Assembly: GCF_018613065.1 (NCBI RefSeq)
Contig: NZ_JAGGQW010000001.1
Span: 60,503-124,502 of the forward strand
Length of the DNA: 64,000 nucleotides
Source of the DNA: Bacillus sp. ISL-7
GTDB lineage: Bacteria > Bacillota > Bacilli > Bacillales_B > DSM-18226
Direction of reading: 5' to 3'
Shown here: positions 54,798-63,124 of the stretch, one piece after another
Numbering within the stretch: position 1 is the stretch's first letter
Layout: the number at the start of each line of letters is the position of its first letter
Made by a program: the position numbers and the translations under genes
The notes under the pieces: generated by a model
Told to the model about the DNA's origin: nothing
Database searches by the model: none
The model's input: the letters and a program-made list of their open reading frames with translations, nothing else

Positions 54798-55973
54798 ATG
54801 ACTAAATCCAGAGTTGCAGCTATTGATGTTGGGAATGACTCCATTAAGGCCATTTTCGGAGAACTAGACTATGAATTGAATATTCCTAACATTATTGCTA
54901 GGGATACAGAAGATCGACCTGTTATTGGGATTGAAGAACTTGATAATAAAAATCCATTGGATGGAATTCACATCAAAGTCCACTCCCCTGCTTTAAAAGA
55001 GAACAACGGAATTTATCGTATTGGTAATTTAGCTACTAAAAGTATTAACGCCACTGAATTAGACCCTGGCAGCAGCAAGTCAGAGGAAGATCAAACGTTA
55101 GTTATGCTTTTTGCAACATTAGCTTTAGACGCAGTAAAGGAAAATAATTCACATGCTTTCCCACGAACAAAAAATGTGATTGATGCTAACTATACATTGG
55201 GAACAGGTCTTCCCCTTCGTGAAGTAAAAGAAGGCAAGGATGCTGGCTATCGTTCTAAATTAATTGGTTCCGTTCATCAAGTTGAATTCCTTGTCACACC
55301 AAAGTACCAAGGATTGAAAGTAAATATTAAATTTGAAGAAGTAAAAGTATATCCTGAAGGATTCGCTGCATTTATTAACCTTGTTTTGGACAACAGCGGG
55401 AAAATAATCAATAAGGAACTTATTGATAAGCGCATCTTAATTCAAGATATCGGCGGATTATCAACTGATATTGCAGTCATCAAAAATCGTAATGTTGATG
55501 ATGATAAAGCACAAGGGTTTAATCTAGGGGTTTCAGAATCATTAGAAGCCATTCGCGAAGAGATTAGAACAAAGCATGGAGTCGAACTTGATAGCCGCCG
55601 TGATGTGGTTGAGATTATCACTAAGAAAAGCGATCGTAATCATATTATGGTTAAAGGAAGCCGTACAAGCGTTCATGATATTACCGATCGAATCCTGCTT
55701 GATTTAGCTAAAAAGCAATATCGTTTATTACGTAATGTTTGGCAGAGAAACTCGCAAACGGAAATTTGCTACTTTGTGGGTGGCGGAGCCAATGTCTTAA
55801 AGGAATATCTTAAAACGTTAAATAATAATTTAGAAGGTTATAATATAGATTTCTTTGAAGATGAAAAAGAGAGTATTTGGATGATGGCCAATGCTTATTA
55901 TAAACTTATCAACGACTTTGTTCGTAAAGCAGAGAAACAAAAACCAGTTAGAGTTGAACCTGTAAAAAGCTAA
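54798..55973 (+). CDS. ParM/StbA-like actin-family segregation ATPase
   Basis: The protein has 391 residues from ATG 54798, which lies 10 bases after GAGG; ATGs at 54789 and 54792 are too close. It has the actin-fold nucleotide motifs: phosphate-1 AAIDVGNDSIKA with Asp10, phosphate-2 IQDIGGLSTDIAVI with Asp217, and adenosine motif YFVGGGANVLKEY with glycines 328-330. This is the plasmid-type ParM/AlfA group and not MreB or FtsA. ParM filaments push apart DNA molecules held through ParR and parC. A ParR-like gene follows after 13 bases, and iterons precede. No replication gene is visible, so a chromosomal locus is suggested. Confidence 0.88.
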   Translation: MTKSRVAAIDVGNDSIKAIFGELDYELNIPNIIARDTEDRPVIGIEELDNKNPLDGIHIKVHSPALKENNGIYRIGNLATKSINATELDPGSSKSEEDQTLVMLFATLALDAVKENNSHAFPRTKNVIDANYTLGTGLPLREVKEGKDAGYRSKLIGSVHQVEFLVTPKYQGLKVNIKFEEVKVYPEGFAAFINLVLDNSGKIINKELIDKRILIQDIGGLSTDIAVIKNRNVDDDKAQGFNLGVSESLEAIREEIRTKHGVELDSRRDVVEIITKKSDRNHIMVKGSRTSVHDITDRILLDLAKKQYRLLRNVWQRNSQTEICYFVGGGANVLKEYLKTLNNNLEGYNIDFFEDEKESIWMMANAYYKLINDFVRKAEKQKPVRVEPVKS

Positions 55974-55986
55974 GTAAGGTGATTAT

Positions 55987-56592
55987 ATGAAAAAAGCAGC
56001 CCAAAATGAGGTTCAGCGGGGTCAAGCGATATCCTTTCGTATCCCCTCTGATACACCTGACCATATTTTAAAACATTTACAAAAGTTGAAGGATACAGAA
56101 AGAAGGAATTTTTCCAGTAAAATTGCTGAGTTTGTGATGCAAGGTGTGAGTAGTTCTGTTTCGAGGGAAAAGGAGACAATTACGATCCCCCTCCCCCAGA
56201 AGTTAACGAAAGCCCAGCGAAATTGGTTAAAGCATGAGCATTCAGAAGCCTTGCTGGGAAGTATTCTTTATCAGCTGATTTCTGACCCAGTCCGTTCGAC
56301 TTCGCTGCTTGCTTCATTAAATAGTCATTCAATCGATATCGACGAAGCTTTGTACCTTCAGGAAGAAGTATTTCCCGAGGAACTTCAAAGAGATGAAAGT
56401 TATCTGCAGGTTGCTGTAGGTAAGGAGGTCCCGACCTCCCCTATCGACTTAAGTGATATGGAAGATGACCTCAGTGAGTTTGATTGGGAAAGTGCAAAAG
56501 AAAAGCAACCGTTAATTGAAGAAGAGGAAAACGAAGTCGAGCCGGATATCGACGACTTACTTGGCGGTTTTCTTGCAAACATGAATAAGTAA
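55987..56592 (+). CDS. ParR-like partner protein of the actin-like ATPase
   Basis: The 201-residue protein is encoded directly after the actin-like gene, with AAGGTGATT before ATG 55987. Its N-terminal part (about 10-55) has GQAISFRIPSDTPDHILKHLQKL followed by helices, a pattern suggestive of a ribbon-helix-helix DNA-binding dimer. The middle is helical. The C-terminal 50 residues are strongly acidic and end DIDDLLGGFLANMNK, a short amphipathic segment like the ParM-binding tail of ParR proteins. I recognise it by position and architecture rather than strong family similarity. Confidence 0.7.
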   Translation: MKKAAQNEVQRGQAISFRIPSDTPDHILKHLQKLKDTERRNFSSKIAEFVMQGVSSSVSREKETITIPLPQKLTKAQRNWLKHEHSEALLGSILYQLISDPVRSTSLLASLNSHSIDIDEALYLQEEVFPEELQRDESYLQVAVGKEVPTSPIDLSDMEDDLSEFDWESAKEKQPLIEEEENEVEPDIDDLLGGFLANMNK

Positions 56593-56595
56593 TTT

Positions 56596-56651
56596 AAAAG
56601 GGCCAGACCTCAAACACCGCCTATGCGCGGCTGAGAGGTTTGGTCCTTTTT
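56596..56651 (+). terminator. Terminator of the actin-like operon
   Basis: AAAAGGGCCAGACCTC and GAGGTTTGGTCCTTTTT form a long stem with an inner CCGC/GCGG hairpin. Confidence 0.85.
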
Positions 56652-56656
56652 CGTAA

Positions 56657-56782
56657 TTAATGCTGTTTATTAGGCATCCTTTGACTTTTTTGGCCTGTTG
56701 CTTGCCGTTCTTTATTTTTCTTATCCTTTTCCTGTTTTTCATGCAGCTGTTCTACAAATTCGTGTGTACTTCTGTTATCCAT
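56657..56782 (-). CDS. Very small basic protein, 41 residues (DUF4023-like)
   Basis: On the minus strand ATG 56782 follows AAGGAGGTTAGGCAG and opens a 41-residue frame, MDNRSTHEFVEQLHEKQEKD at the start and QRMPNKQH at the end. It is highly charged and probably helical. The THEFVxxLHExQEK pattern recalls a family of tiny Bacillaceae proteins (DUF4023) of unknown function; that name is from memory and should be treated as tentative. Confidence 0.72.
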   Translation of the reverse strand: MDNRSTHEFVEQLHEKQEKDKKNKERQATGQKSQRMPNKQH

Positions 56783-56944
56783 TCTGCCTAACCTCCTTGA
56801 AAAATCGAACCAATGTTATTTTGACCAAACAGGTAGGAAATATTCTGTAATGCATTTCATTTGTTGTGAATAAGAATAAACATTATAGTCATAGTTGAAA
56901 ATAAATAAAACTATGAAACTATTAATAGATGCGGTGGTGAGCCC

Positions 56945-57886
56945 ATGGAACTGCCTAACAATATTGTCCGGGCCGATGGAAATTTAAATGAGGAGATCAT
57001 CCTTAAAAAGGAAATCCTCTATAAGGGGATGAATGGGAGATTTGTGGAGAGATTCTATCTAACTCCATCAACTAGCTATATTTTTAAACCACTGACAAAC
57101 GATGGCCAATTAGGCAAAGAGGTCTGGGTCCATGAACATATTCTTCCCATATTTCCAGCGATTTATCCAAAAATTATCTCCTGCTCGATAAGCGAACGGC
57201 CTGAATTAAATTGGATGATCCTTGAGGATCTTGGCCCACTCTCCCACGAATTTAATGAAGAAAGTGTACTAGGTGTGATCAAATGGGTGGCGTGGTGGCA
57301 TTCGCTCCCAATTGAGGAATTAGGAAATGTCCCGTTAACAGGATTGAAGCCAAAAATAGAGCAAATAGTATCAGATGTTTGTGTGAAAAAGAAGGAGTTT
57401 TACCGTTTATTGCCTTCGTTAAAAATCGAGGAAGAGCTCATCGATGCTATTTTCTCACAAATTAATAACTTGGAATTTTTGGAAATAAAGGTGTTAACTC
57501 ATGGCGATTTACATACGGGGAATTTTGCAATCGTCGGCGATGAATTGAAGATTTTGGACTGGGAGCATACCCATATTAATTCACCGCACTGGGATTTGTA
57601 CCATCTCATCGATATGTCGCATCCCCTCTTCCCGAAAAAAATAACGAGTCCATTTCGGGATCGCATCTTGGAGTCCTATCTTAGTCTAGTTAAGTTTGAG
57701 ATTGATCGGGATTATTTTTTCAAAGAGTATTATTTATTTTCATCCGTGTTTTCGATTTGGATGATCCTGCTGATTCAGAAGGATTTAGTGGAGAACGGCG
57801 GGAAATGGTCTGTTGAGCAACTAAACACCCAGCTTGAAGAAACTGTTTCGAGTCTTCAACAGTGCGCAGCAGCTCTTATTTTATGA
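56945..57886 (+). CDS. Aminoglycoside phosphotransferase-fold kinase
   Basis: This 313-residue protein has the APH/choline kinase fold. The catalytic loop reads VLTHGDLHTGNFAI with Asp and Asn, and the metal-binding motif reads LKILDWEHTHINSPHWDLYHLI. ATG 56945 follows GGTGGTGA. Family members phosphorylate small metabolites such as choline, homoserine or fructosamines, or antibiotics. Nothing in the context defines the substrate, and a resistance role should not be assumed. Confidence 0.85.
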   Translation: MELPNNIVRADGNLNEEIILKKEILYKGMNGRFVERFYLTPSTSYIFKPLTNDGQLGKEVWVHEHILPIFPAIYPKIISCSISERPELNWMILEDLGPLSHEFNEESVLGVIKWVAWWHSLPIEELGNVPLTGLKPKIEQIVSDVCVKKKEFYRLLPSLKIEEELIDAIFSQINNLEFLEIKVLTHGDLHTGNFAIVGDELKILDWEHTHINSPHWDLYHLIDMSHPLFPKKITSPFRDRILESYLSLVKFEIDRDYFFKEYYLFSSVFSIWMILLIQKDLVENGGKWSVEQLNTQLEETVSSLQQCAAALIL

Positions 57887-57890
57887 AAAA

Positions 57891-57966
57891 GCTAACCTTG
57901 GTTCATGCAAGGTTAGCATTATTGTGTATATTAAGCATGGTTCATGCAAGGTTAGCCTTATTGTGT
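57891..57966. repeat. Two 29-bp direct repeats with a hairpin between converging genes
   Basis: The 29-base element starting TGGTTCATGCAAGGTTAGC occurs at 57899-57927 and 57938-57966 with one mismatch. The first copy with preceding bases makes a perfect 10-bp stem (GCTAACCTTG and CAAGGTTAGC, 57891-57917). It lies between the kinase gene (+) and pepT (-) and probably acts as terminator. Confidence 0.7.
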
Positions 57967-57969
57967 GAT

Positions 57970-59208
57970 TTACGCTTTTTGTTCTGTCAATTTGATGATT
58001 TCAATGACGGTGTTGGTAGCTTTGATCATATTATCCACGGAGATAAATTCAAATTTGCCGTGGAAATTTTCGCCGCCTGTAAAGATATTTGGTGTTGGCA
58101 GTCCCATGTAAGAAAGCTGGGAGCCATCGGTGCCGCCGCGGATTGGTTTGACAATTGGCTTAATGTCTAAGTTCACCATCGCTTCATGGGCAATGTCGAC
58201 AATTTCAATGACCGGCTTGATTTTTTCACCCATGTTGTAATATTGATCGTTCAATTCGAGGTTGATGGTGTCTGTGCCGTATTTGGCCTTGAGTCCATTG
58301 ACGATGTTTTCGATCAGCGCTTTTCTCGACTTGAAGATTTCCATGTCATGATCTCTGATAATATAGTGAAGCTTTGTTAGTTCGACATCACCATTGAATG
58401 ATAGCAGATGGAAGAAGCCTTCGTATCCTTCAGTATGTTCTGGTGCTTCCTGTGCTGGAAGTTGGCTATGTAATTCCATCGCAATTTTCATGGAGTTGAC
58501 CATTTTGTCTTTTGCGGAACCGGGGTGAATATTGTTACCTTTGATCGTGATTTTCGCTGCTGCCGCGTTGAAGCTCTCGTATTCTAACTCTCCTAGCGGA
58601 CCGCCATCGACGGTATAAGCATGCTTCGCATGGAAGGCCGCAACGTCAAACTTATGTGGACCTCTGCCAATTTCCTCATCTGGGGTGAACGCAACGCGGA
58701 CCTTACCGTGCTTAATTTCCGGATGGTTTATCAGGTAAGCCATTGCTGTTATGATTTCAGTGATGCCAGCTTTGTTGTCCGCTCCAAGCAATGTGGTTCC
58801 GTCAGTTGTGATTAGGGTGTGTCCTTTATAGTCGGGTAGGCTTGGAAAATCCTTCGGAGACATCACAACTTTTAGCGCCTCATTTAAGACGATTTCGTTG
58901 CCATCATAATTTTCGACGATTTGCGGGTTAACGCCTTTTCCGGTAAAGTCCGTGGCAGTGTCGACATGGGCCAGGAAGCCGATGGTGGGCACTTCTTTCT
59001 CTGTGTTTGACGGTAAGGTCGCCATCACATAACCGTTCTCGTCGATTGTAACTTCTTGCATCCCGATGGATTGTAATTCCTCGACAAGCATGCGAGCTAA
59101 TGTCCACTGCCCCTCTGTTGATGGACAAGTTTCGTTGTTTTCATTGGATTGTGTGTCCACTTTTACATAGGAAGTAAATCTTTCAATGAGTTCGTTTTTC
59201 AATTGCAC
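57970..59208 (-). CDS. pepT: Peptidase T (tripeptide aminopeptidase)
   Basis: The 412-residue cytosolic M20B metalloprotease removes the N-terminal residue from tripeptides. Zinc ligands and catalytic acids are in [40 protein letters not shown] and [17 protein letters not shown], and the C-terminal motif is [20 protein letters not shown]. It starts at ATG 59208 on the minus strand after AAGGGGAGTG. The length is normal. Confidence 0.96.
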   Translation of the reverse strand: MQLKNELIERFTSYVKVDTQSNENNETCPSTEGQWTLARMLVEELQSIGMQEVTIDENGYVMATLPSNTEKEVPTIGFLAHVDTATDFTGKGVNPQIVENYDGNEIVLNEALKVVMSPKDFPSLPDYKGHTLITTDGTTLLGADNKAGITEIITAMAYLINHPEIKHGKVRVAFTPDEEIGRGPHKFDVAAFHAKHAYTVDGGPLGELEYESFNAAAAKITIKGNNIHPGSAKDKMVNSMKIAMELHSQLPAQEAPEHTEGYEGFFHLLSFNGDVELTKLHYIIRDHDMEIFKSRKALIENIVNGLKAKYGTDTINLELNDQYYNMGEKIKPVIEIVDIAHEAMVNLDIKPIVKPIRGGTDGSQLSYMGLPTPNIFTGGENFHGKFEFISVDNMIKATNTVIEIIKLTEQKA

Positions 59209-59300
59209 TACACTCCCCTTTTTTGGATGAATTCATGATTATCATATCACTATGAGAGAGCGGTTACACGTTTTCAGAAACTTTTTGAGTGGTGTGGTTT

Positions 59301-59532
59301 ACTGGTGGATAAGAGCCAATTACTGGCGGGTAGGCGCTATTTACTGGCGGATAAGAGCCAATTATTGGCGCAAGCCGAAAAAACTGGCGGATAAGCATCC
59401 AATACTGGCGGATAGGCGCTATTTACTGGCGGATAAGCACACTTTACTGGCGCAAGCCGAAAAAACTGGCGGATAAGCATCCAATACTGACGGGTAGGCG
59501 CTATTTACTGGCGGATAAGTCCACTTTACTGG
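59301..59532 (+). repeat. Twelve-unit intergenic repeat, 21-21-21-19 spacing
   Basis: Units beginning ACTGG (consensus ACTGGCGGATAAGCRYCMAAT) start at 59301, 59322, 59343, 59364, 59383, 59404, 59425, 59446, 59465, 59486, 59507 and 59528. Spacing is 21 bases, but every fourth unit from 59364 is 19 bases and reads WTTGGCGCAAGCCGAAAAA-like. This gives an 82-base higher-order period. It lies upstream of pepT (-) and downstream of the NERD gene (-). Confidence 0.85.
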
Positions 59533-59544
59533 CGAAACTACTCC

Positions 59545-60513
59545 TCACTTGCGAATTATGATGGTTTCCTGGTTCTGGCTGAGGTTTTTACAGCTAAAAT
59601 CCATAAAATAACAACGATCTCGATAAGTCCCTTGGCTTCGCAAATTCATACTTAGCAATATGCGTTTTGCCGTATGGATATCATCAACTCCCAAAAACTC
59701 CCGGCATTCCTTATTCGTGATGGTCCTATTACAAATCAAAAACCACTCTCGTAAAGTCCTAAGGTGGGCAAGATGATCATTCGCTCCACAATCTGGGCAG
59801 CACCAGGTCCGGGGCAGCTTCACCATGCCAAACCTGCCGCATGGCAAGCACCTCACCCCAGAACGAAAATCCTCGAAAGGAATACCATAGGCCGCGCATA
59901 TCGGTTTTGGGATAAATGGTTGATGACTTTTTAGAAGTTCGGCAGACAGCCAATGAAGGGTTTCTTGGTCCAACTTATTTGCTTGTTGTGGGATGCTTTT
60001 CATAAATGAGGGGATTAAGCTGGGGAACAAGATTTTAGTCTTTGCAGGGGGAACGGTAACCATTTGTTTCGGGTAAGCCAAAACGACTGCCCCGTAGATT
60101 GGGAGCGAGATGCTTCGATTCAGAAACCAATCACTAATTAACCCACGATTTCTTTCCAATTGGACAACAGGATTCTCAAAACCATCCTTGTGTCCATCCT
60201 CCCGTGTTCGGATTAATTGAGGGGGATTGTCCTTGAACTCCAGGCTTCCGCCAATATTCTTTACCTCTAAAACCACGCCGCCCCAAGGAGTCAGCCCAAA
60301 CGTATCCATTTGAAAATTTTCGGACCATGCGGGAGATAAATCGTGGAAAATGTGGTGTTCTGCTGAAAATGGGTGCTTCCGGAAGACGTCTGCTACCCTT
60401 TCCTCCCCGCCAATACCCGCTTCAATGGACGCTCGTTTAGCTGCCAGTACTGGCTGGAGCGAATGGCCAGCTGATAACCGCTGCTGAGCTGCAAGTAATC
60501 CTTCTAACGTCAA
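59545..60513 (-). CDS. NERD-domain protein with C-terminal zinc ribbon
   Basis: The 322-residue protein has a NERD (nuclease-related) domain at about 30-150, with GGEERVADVFRKHP, the acidic QMDTFGLTPWGGVVLEVKN and IGG, matching the endonuclease-like D-ExK core. Near residue 225-250 a zinc ribbon has CLPCGR and CCPDCG. A C-terminal 60-residue helical region with NRTITNKECREFLGVDD follows. The start at 60513 has GGAGGTG about 30 bases upstream, so a slightly different start is possible. NERD proteins are thought to act on DNA, but the role here is unknown. Confidence 0.8.
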   Translation of the reverse strand: MTLEGLLAAQQRLSAGHSLQPVLAAKRASIEAGIGGEERVADVFRKHPFSAEHHIFHDLSPAWSENFQMDTFGLTPWGGVVLEVKNIGGSLEFKDNPPQLIRTREDGHKDGFENPVVQLERNRGLISDWFLNRSISLPIYGAVVLAYPKQMVTVPPAKTKILFPSLIPSFMKSIPQQANKLDQETLHWLSAELLKSHQPFIPKPICAAYGIPFEDFRSGVRCLPCGRFGMVKLPRTWCCPDCGANDHLAHLRTLREWFLICNRTITNKECREFLGVDDIHTAKRILLSMNLRSQGTYRDRCYFMDFSCKNLSQNQETIIIRK

Positions 60514-60532
60514 TGATACATCTCTGCCTTTA

Positions 60533-60600
60533 ATAATAATCTTCGATCACCTCCGTCAATGGTACAACTCTGTTCTTAATATTAATCTTCGATCACCTCC
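60533..60600 (-). repeat. Direct repeat of a ribosome-binding-site segment before the NERD gene
   Basis: ATCTTCGATCACCTCC-type sequence occurs twice (about 60534-60553 and 60583-60600). On the minus strand each copy contains GGAGGTGATCGAAGAT. It looks like a short tandem duplication of the leader. Confidence 0.6.
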
Positions 60601-60693
60601 TTAAAATCTATCCGTCATCTTGCATCGTAGCACGTCCCCGAAGGCCATACTATACTTCAAACAGTTATTTCATATTTTTGTAAAAAATAGGGC

Positions 60694-60753
60694 TTGACCG
60701 CTATTGACCGGATGGGTCAACGGGAGTACAATGTGGTTGACTGATGTGGTCAA
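60694..60753 (+). promoter_or_regulatory. TetR-operon promoter with two matching operators
   Basis: The -35 TTGACC (60704-60709), a 17-base spacer and the -10 TACAAT (60727-60732) are clear. TTGAC-N7-GTCAA occurs twice, at 60704-60720 and 60737-60753, 33 bases apart. One covers the -35 and the other follows the -10. An extra half-site TTGACC is at 60694. This suggests autorepression by the next gene product. Confidence 0.8.
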
Positions 60754-60778
60754 TAGTCGAAAAAGGAGGGCAGCGACA

Positions 60779-61402
60779 ATGTTTTCAAAATTTCTCAACT
60801 TAGATAAAGAAAAACAAGACAGAATTATTAATGCCGCCATAAAGGAATTTGCTGAGAAAGGATATGACCGAGCATCGACCAATGAAATCGTCAAAGAGGC
60901 GGGTATTTCAAAGGGATTGCTCTTTCATTATTTTCAGAACAAAAAGCAGCTTTTCTTATTTTTATTTGATTATTGCTACGAACTCGTTACCGACGAATTT
61001 TACAAGAAAATTAATTTCAAAGAGACTGACTTTTTTAGGCGTATGAGGCATGCCATCATGATCAAAGCGGATATGCTTGGGACATATCCAGATATCTTTA
61101 AATTTATCCAAGAAGTATTTTTGGAGGAATCTGCTGAAATTAAGGTTGAATTTGATAGAAAAAAATCAGAACTAACACAGATTAATATGGAAAAAGCGTA
61201 TGAGGGCATTGATTTCTCGAAATTTAGAGATGATGTCGATCTGACAAAAATCATAAAAATTATCAACTGGACGTTTGAAAAGATGAGTGATGAAGCAATT
61301 GAAAAAGCCAAGTTGTCGCCAACCCACGAGATTAATTATCAAGCGATCCAAGCCGAAGCAGAGGAGTATTTTGAGGTTTTGATTAAATGTTTCTACAAAT
61401 AG
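60779..61402 (+). CDS. TetR-family regulator of the ABC-2 transporter operon
   Basis: The protein is 207 residues from ATG 60779, with AAGGAGGG upstream; the longer frame from 60704 runs through the promoter. The N-terminal helix-turn-helix (about 10-55) reads RIINAAIKEFAEKGYDRASTNEIVKEAGISKGLLFHYFQNKKQL. The C-terminal helical ligand domain is typical of regulators of drug or lipid transporters. It is the first gene of an operon with an ABC-2 exporter, which it likely represses. Confidence 0.9.
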   Translation: MFSKFLNLDKEKQDRIINAAIKEFAEKGYDRASTNEIVKEAGISKGLLFHYFQNKKQLFLFLFDYCYELVTDEFYKKINFKETDFFRRMRHAIMIKADMLGTYPDIFKFIQEVFLEESAEIKVEFDRKKSELTQINMEKAYEGIDFSKFRDDVDLTKIIKIINWTFEKMSDEAIEKAKLSPTHEINYQAIQAEAEEYFEVLIKCFYK

Positions 61403-61414
61403 GAGGCTGTCACG

Positions 61415-62299
61415 ATGAATGTAATTGAAATTAACAATCTGACAAAGACATATGGCAAGTCAAGGGGGATCACGGACATTAGCTTTCATGTCGAAGAAGG
61501 CGAGATTTTTGGTTTCATTGGGCCAAATGGTGCCGGTAAATCAACCACGATCCGGACCCTATTGTCCCTCATTTACCCTACCAGCGGCAGTGCGACTATC
61601 TTTGGCAAAGACTGTGTTCAATTTGCACCTGAAATTAAAAAGGAAATCGGTTATTTGCCTTCTGAAGTTTTTTACTATGACAATATGAAGGTTAAGGACC
61701 TATTAAAATATTCAGCTAGTTTTTATAAAAAAGATTGCAGTAAGAGAATTATAGAATTAGCAAACATTATGGATTTGGATCTTAATAAAAAAATCGATGA
61801 CCTCTCCCTGGGAAATAAAAAGAAGGTTGGCATTGTTCAGGGACTTCTCCATAAACCGAAGCTGATTATCCTTGACGAACCAACGAGCGGACTCGACCCG
61901 CTCATGCAGCAAAAATTCTTTGAGCTCTTAGAGGACGAGAACAAAAAAGGGGCAACCATCCTTTTTTCCTCGCACATCCTCAGCGAGGTCCAACGACTAT
62001 GTAACCGGGTCGCCATCATTAAAGAAGGTAAAATCGTTACGGTTGAAAAGATTAGTACCTTACAAGAAAACAATTATAAAAAGTTCAAAATTGAAACGAA
62101 AGCACCGCTCGATCCAAGTTGCTTCAACATCAGCGGCGTCAATAATTTAGAAGTTAAGGACACGACGACTAGCTTTTTATTTAGAGGAAACATCAATGCC
62201 ATCTTGAAAAAGATTGCTGACATTGAACTTGTGAATCTGTGGATTGAAGAGCCAGACCTTGAGGAGATCTTTATGCATTTCTACGAAAAGGAGGCCTAA
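61415..62299 (+). CDS. ABC-2 type transporter ATP-binding protein
   Basis: The 294-residue ATPase has Walker A GPNGAGKSTTIR, a signature region LSLGNKKKVGIVQGLLHKP, Walker B LIILDEPTSGLDP and the H-loop SSHIL. A C-terminal extension (about 215-294) is usual for exporters of drugs, lipids or peptides. It starts 12 bases after the tetR stop, after AGGAGG, and is followed by two permease genes. Confidence 0.93.
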   Translation: MNVIEINNLTKTYGKSRGITDISFHVEEGEIFGFIGPNGAGKSTTIRTLLSLIYPTSGSATIFGKDCVQFAPEIKKEIGYLPSEVFYYDNMKVKDLLKYSASFYKKDCSKRIIELANIMDLDLNKKIDDLSLGNKKKVGIVQGLLHKPKLIILDEPTSGLDPLMQQKFFELLEDENKKGATILFSSHILSEVQRLCNRVAIIKEGKIVTVEKISTLQENNYKKFKIETKAPLDPSCFNISGVNNLEVKDTTTSFLFRGNINAILKKIADIELVNLWIEEPDLEEIFMHFYEKEA

Positions 62300-62303
62300 G
62301 ACT

Positions 62304-63101
62304 ATGAATATCTTTTTTCATGAATTGAAGGCTTATCGGAAGTCGACGATTATTTGGTCTGTTTCGTTAGTGTTGATCATCGCTTTATTTATGTCCTTCT
62401 ATCCTGCCTTTGCCAAGGATGCAGAGGATTTCCAAAAAATCATGGAAGGCTATCCCGAGGCAATCAGGAATGCCATCGGCTTTAATCTTGGGAATTTCTT
62501 TACCATTCTGGGCTTTTATTGCTTCCCGTTATCGTTTATTACGTTGTGCGGGGCGATTCAGGGGATGAATCTTGGCACGAGCATTGTCAGTAAGGAAGTC
62601 CGCGAAAAGACAGCCGATTTTTTATTAACGAAACCTGTTACCCGGACAACTGTATTAACAGCCAAACTGATGGCAGCCTTTGTCTCAATCATCATGACCA
62701 ATATTGTCTACCTAGCTGTAACAATAATCCTGGCATTTCAAGTCAAGACAGATGACTTTAGCCTGAAGGTACTTATTATGCTTTCACTGACGATGTTTTT
62801 TATCCAGCTGATTTTCCTCGCCTTAGGGGTGTTGATGTCGGTGATTGTTCCTAAGATTAAGTCTGTATTGACCGTCTCCCTTACGACCGTGTTTGCGTTC
62901 TATTTTCTGGGGATGTTTAGCAGCACAACGGGTGAGGAAGCGAAACGGTATATCTCGCCGTTTAAGTATTTTGACACCGCCCATATCATCAAACATGAAA
63001 GCTTCGAAGCATCCTTTTTAGTGGCCGGCGCCGTTATTGTCATTCTGTCCATCGCGGCGAGTTATTTTGTTTATCTCAAAAAGGATATCCACGCTGTATA
63101 G
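62304..63101 (+). CDS. ABC-2 family permease, subunit 1
   Basis: The protein is 265 residues from ATG 62304, after AAAGGAGG. It starts MNIFFHELKAYRKSTIIW and has six hydrophobic segments, with a VSKEVREKTADFLLTKPVTR stretch shared with the next gene. It belongs to the ABC-2 permease superfamily and would form a heterodimeric channel with the downstream subunit. The substrate is unknown. Confidence 0.88.
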   Translation: MNIFFHELKAYRKSTIIWSVSLVLIIALFMSFYPAFAKDAEDFQKIMEGYPEAIRNAIGFNLGNFFTILGFYCFPLSFITLCGAIQGMNLGTSIVSKEVREKTADFLLTKPVTRTTVLTAKLMAAFVSIIMTNIVYLAVTIILAFQVKTDDFSLKVLIMLSLTMFFIQLIFLALGVLMSVIVPKIKSVLTVSLTTVFAFYFLGMFSSTTGEEAKRYISPFKYFDTAHIIKHESFEASFLVAGAVIVILSIAASYFVYLKKDIHAV

Positions 63102-63124
63102 CTGCGAAATGGAGGGGTTTGGTC

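Noticed and set aside
56945..57886. Reading the phosphotransferase as an antibiotic resistance gene
   Set aside because: Only the general kinase fold is visible; the residues that define aminoglycoside resistance enzymes cannot be judged, and the context gives no support.
59252..59476. 74-residue open frame with YWRIRANYWR-like repeats
   Set aside because: It is the translation of the 21-bp intergenic repeat. The 82-base period is not a multiple of three, so the frame is not kept, and there is no ribosome binding site.
59301..59532. Repeat array considered as CRISPR
   Set aside because: Units are 19-21 bases and directly abutting, with no unique spacers and no cas genes.
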